Origin: Bactericera cockerelli
Taxonomy: Eukaryota > Arthropoda > Insecta > Hemiptera > Triozidae
NCBI GenBank assembly: GCA_024516035.1
Contig: CM044967.1
Coordinates: forward strand, 3,776,859 to 3,840,858
Length of the DNA: 64,000 nucleotides
Direction of reading: 5' to 3'
Below are positions 62,769-64,000 of the stretch, piece after piece. The notes under the pieces are model-generated. The model did not search any database and had not been told where the DNA came from. It was given only the letters and a program-made list of their open reading frames with translations. The translations under genes and the position numbers were made by a program. The first letter of the stretch is position 1; each line of letters begins with the position of its first letter.

Positions 62769-62929
62769 TGTTGCCGCTACGACAAAAGTAAATTTTTGTG
62801 GGGTCTGTCAGACCCCTGTTCACCAGTTAAGGGTTAAATGTGTATTTGTCAAATATACATTTAACCCTTAACTGGTGAACAGGGGTCTGACAGACCCCAC
62901 GAAAATTTACTTTTGTCGTAGCGGCAACA
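62769..62929. repeat. 161-bp almost loop-free palindrome with piggyBac-like ends
   Basis: Arms TGTTGCCGCTACGACAAAAG... and complement, about 80 bp each with one or two mismatches, meeting at TTTGTCAAA. Inside, CCAGTTAAGGG-TTAA (62827-62837) and TTAA-CCCTTAACTGG (62861-62875) look like two piggyBac-type ends facing each other across about 23 bp. TATTTGTCAAATAT occurs both at the left edge (62756) and at the centre (62842). Confidence 0.85.
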
Positions 62930-63199
62930 CCGTAACAGTTGGAACTTTGTAGTTTCCAGTAGCTTCAAGTTAGTGTGTCATTGGCTCTGTGACTTTGATT
63001 GGACTCTGTACTACTTTGATTGGACTCTGGCCAAATAGGGTCTCCTCCACCAGTATAAAATATATTAAAGTGTATGTGATTTTTTTTTTATTAAGAAAAT
63101 CTCATAATAATATAGTCTCTATAACCCCTCTAATATCAGGTTTACAAGTTATCCCATGTGTAATTTGTCACTCGTAGGATCAATAGACTCTTCGCGTTC

Positions 63200-63745
63200 T
63201 CTATGGATTTCACTTACAACATCTACAACCTAACACAGTCTTTAAAACTCCTCTAGAACTATTTCTATATGGTTCAACATGGATTTCAGTAACATTCACA
63301 CCAAACACAGTATTTACAGCTAACTCAGTATTTACAGCTAACGCAGCTCCTCTAGAACCATGTCTATTGTTCACCAGTCTATAAAATTTACACCAAATAC
63401 AACCTAACACAGAGTTTAAAACTCCTCTAGAACCATTTCTATGGTTCACCCGTCTGTTAGTTTTCTTTGAATTTCAGTAACATTCACACCAAACACAGTA
63501 TTTATTTACAGCTAACGCAGCTCCTCTAAAAACCATTTCTATGGTTCACCCGTCTATTAGTTTTCTTTGGATTTCAGTAACATTCACACCAAACACAGTA
63601 TTTACAGCTAACGCAGCTCCTCTAAAACCATTTCTATGGTTCACCGTCTAATAGTTTTCTTTGGATTTCAGTAACATTCACACCAAACACAGTATTTACA
63701 GCTAACGCAGCTCCTCTAGAACCATTTTCATGGTTCACCAGTCTA
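63200..63745. repeat. 94-100 bp tandem array, about 5.5 units
   Basis: AACATTCACACCAAACACAG at 63291, 63479, 63579 and 63673; CTCCTCTAGAACCATTTCTA between. Units vary by small indels (for example a doubled TATTTACAGCTAAC near 63310-63335). Edges run into non-repeat sequence on the right. Confidence 0.9.
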
Positions 63746-63885
63746 ATAGTTTCTTCATTGTCACTCGATGAATCAATGGCAACATCATCTCCTATGGATA
63801 TACCAAGCGTCTCGGATCTGAGCTTAAGATCTGGTGGAGTAATCCGAATCAGGTTTACGATAATGATCGCGCGAGAGAGGTTCAA
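63634..63885 (-). other. Open frame entering the tandem array, nature unknown
   Basis: Minus frame of 83 codons. The part outside the array reads PPDLKLRSETLGISIGDDVA then IDSSSDNEETIRLVNHE, acidic and Ser-rich; it then enters the array (NGSRGAALAVNTVFGVNVTE). A related 79-codon frame lies at 63210-63449. No domain recognised. The array's unit length is not a multiple of three, which argues against selection for coding across it. Confidence 0.25.
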
Positions 63886-64000
63886 GTGTCACATGAATGT
63901 AGGCCCCGCCCTAGCAACCATTATTCCTGCTGTTCTCTGTGTGTGTGTGGGATTCTGAAGTAGAATAGTGCTACTCGACTATATGGAAATGAAATCACGC

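Noticed and set aside
1..64000. Virus-derived or bacterial segment
   Set aside because: No operon-like gene packing, no viral polymerase or capsid motifs, no rRNA operon; all large structures are explained as repeats.

Overview
This window looks like intergenic or intronic DNA from an AT-rich, repeat-dense animal genome, most likely an insect. The grounds are hundreds of short dispersed repeats with tRNA-like or 5S-like RNA polymerase III heads, many Helitrons, and TA-, TTAA-, TTA- and 8-bp-flanked inverted-repeat elements. There is no bacterial gene structure. I cannot name the species; a hemipteran is only an impression. I found no complete protein-coding gene. The longer open frames fall in microsatellites, minisatellites, SINEs and hairpin arms.

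Layout. 1-13 kb: a Helitron with a 146-bp tandem array, nested SINEs, a TTAA-flanked MITE, a stair-step of three SINEs at 9.07-9.99 kb, and an 8-bp-TSD (hAT-like) element containing a Helitron end. 13-27 kb: SINEs, plus a 613-bp TA-flanked near-perfect hairpin at 19.06-19.67 kb and a GGTACC-rich hAT-like region at 20 kb. 28-32.6 kb: a 1.73-kb Helitron whose empty site can be read elsewhere in the window, then a 2.49-kb inverted-repeat element carrying a 1.2-kb minisatellite of about 48 x 25 bp, also with a related empty site. 33-44.5 kb: dense SINEs and two decayed LINE reverse-transcriptase/RNase H-region tails. 44.5-46.4 kb: the longest stretch without a recognised repeat. 47-60 kb: Helitrons, TTA-flanked MITEs, tandem repeats and a small segmental duplication. 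60-64 kb: three inverted-repeat elements in 2.7 kb, a possible recursive splice site and first coding exon on the + strand, and a 94-100 bp tandem array.

How it fits together. I use letters for repeat families: A, B, C, D, E and F are SINEs with tRNA-like heads; 5S is a SINE with a 5S-rRNA-like head; G, H, J, K, L, M and N are short dispersed repeats or SINE bodies without a clear head; Q is a possible further tRNA-like head. The SINEs appear modular. E (tRNA head) and the 5S SINE share one central domain; B and J share a 3' tail; M is joined to a D-type tRNA head in one copy. Nested insertions give a relative order: A into B, H into A, D into M, Helitron into M. Non-autonomous Helitrons repeatedly expand an internal segment into a minisatellite (146, 172 and 185 bp).
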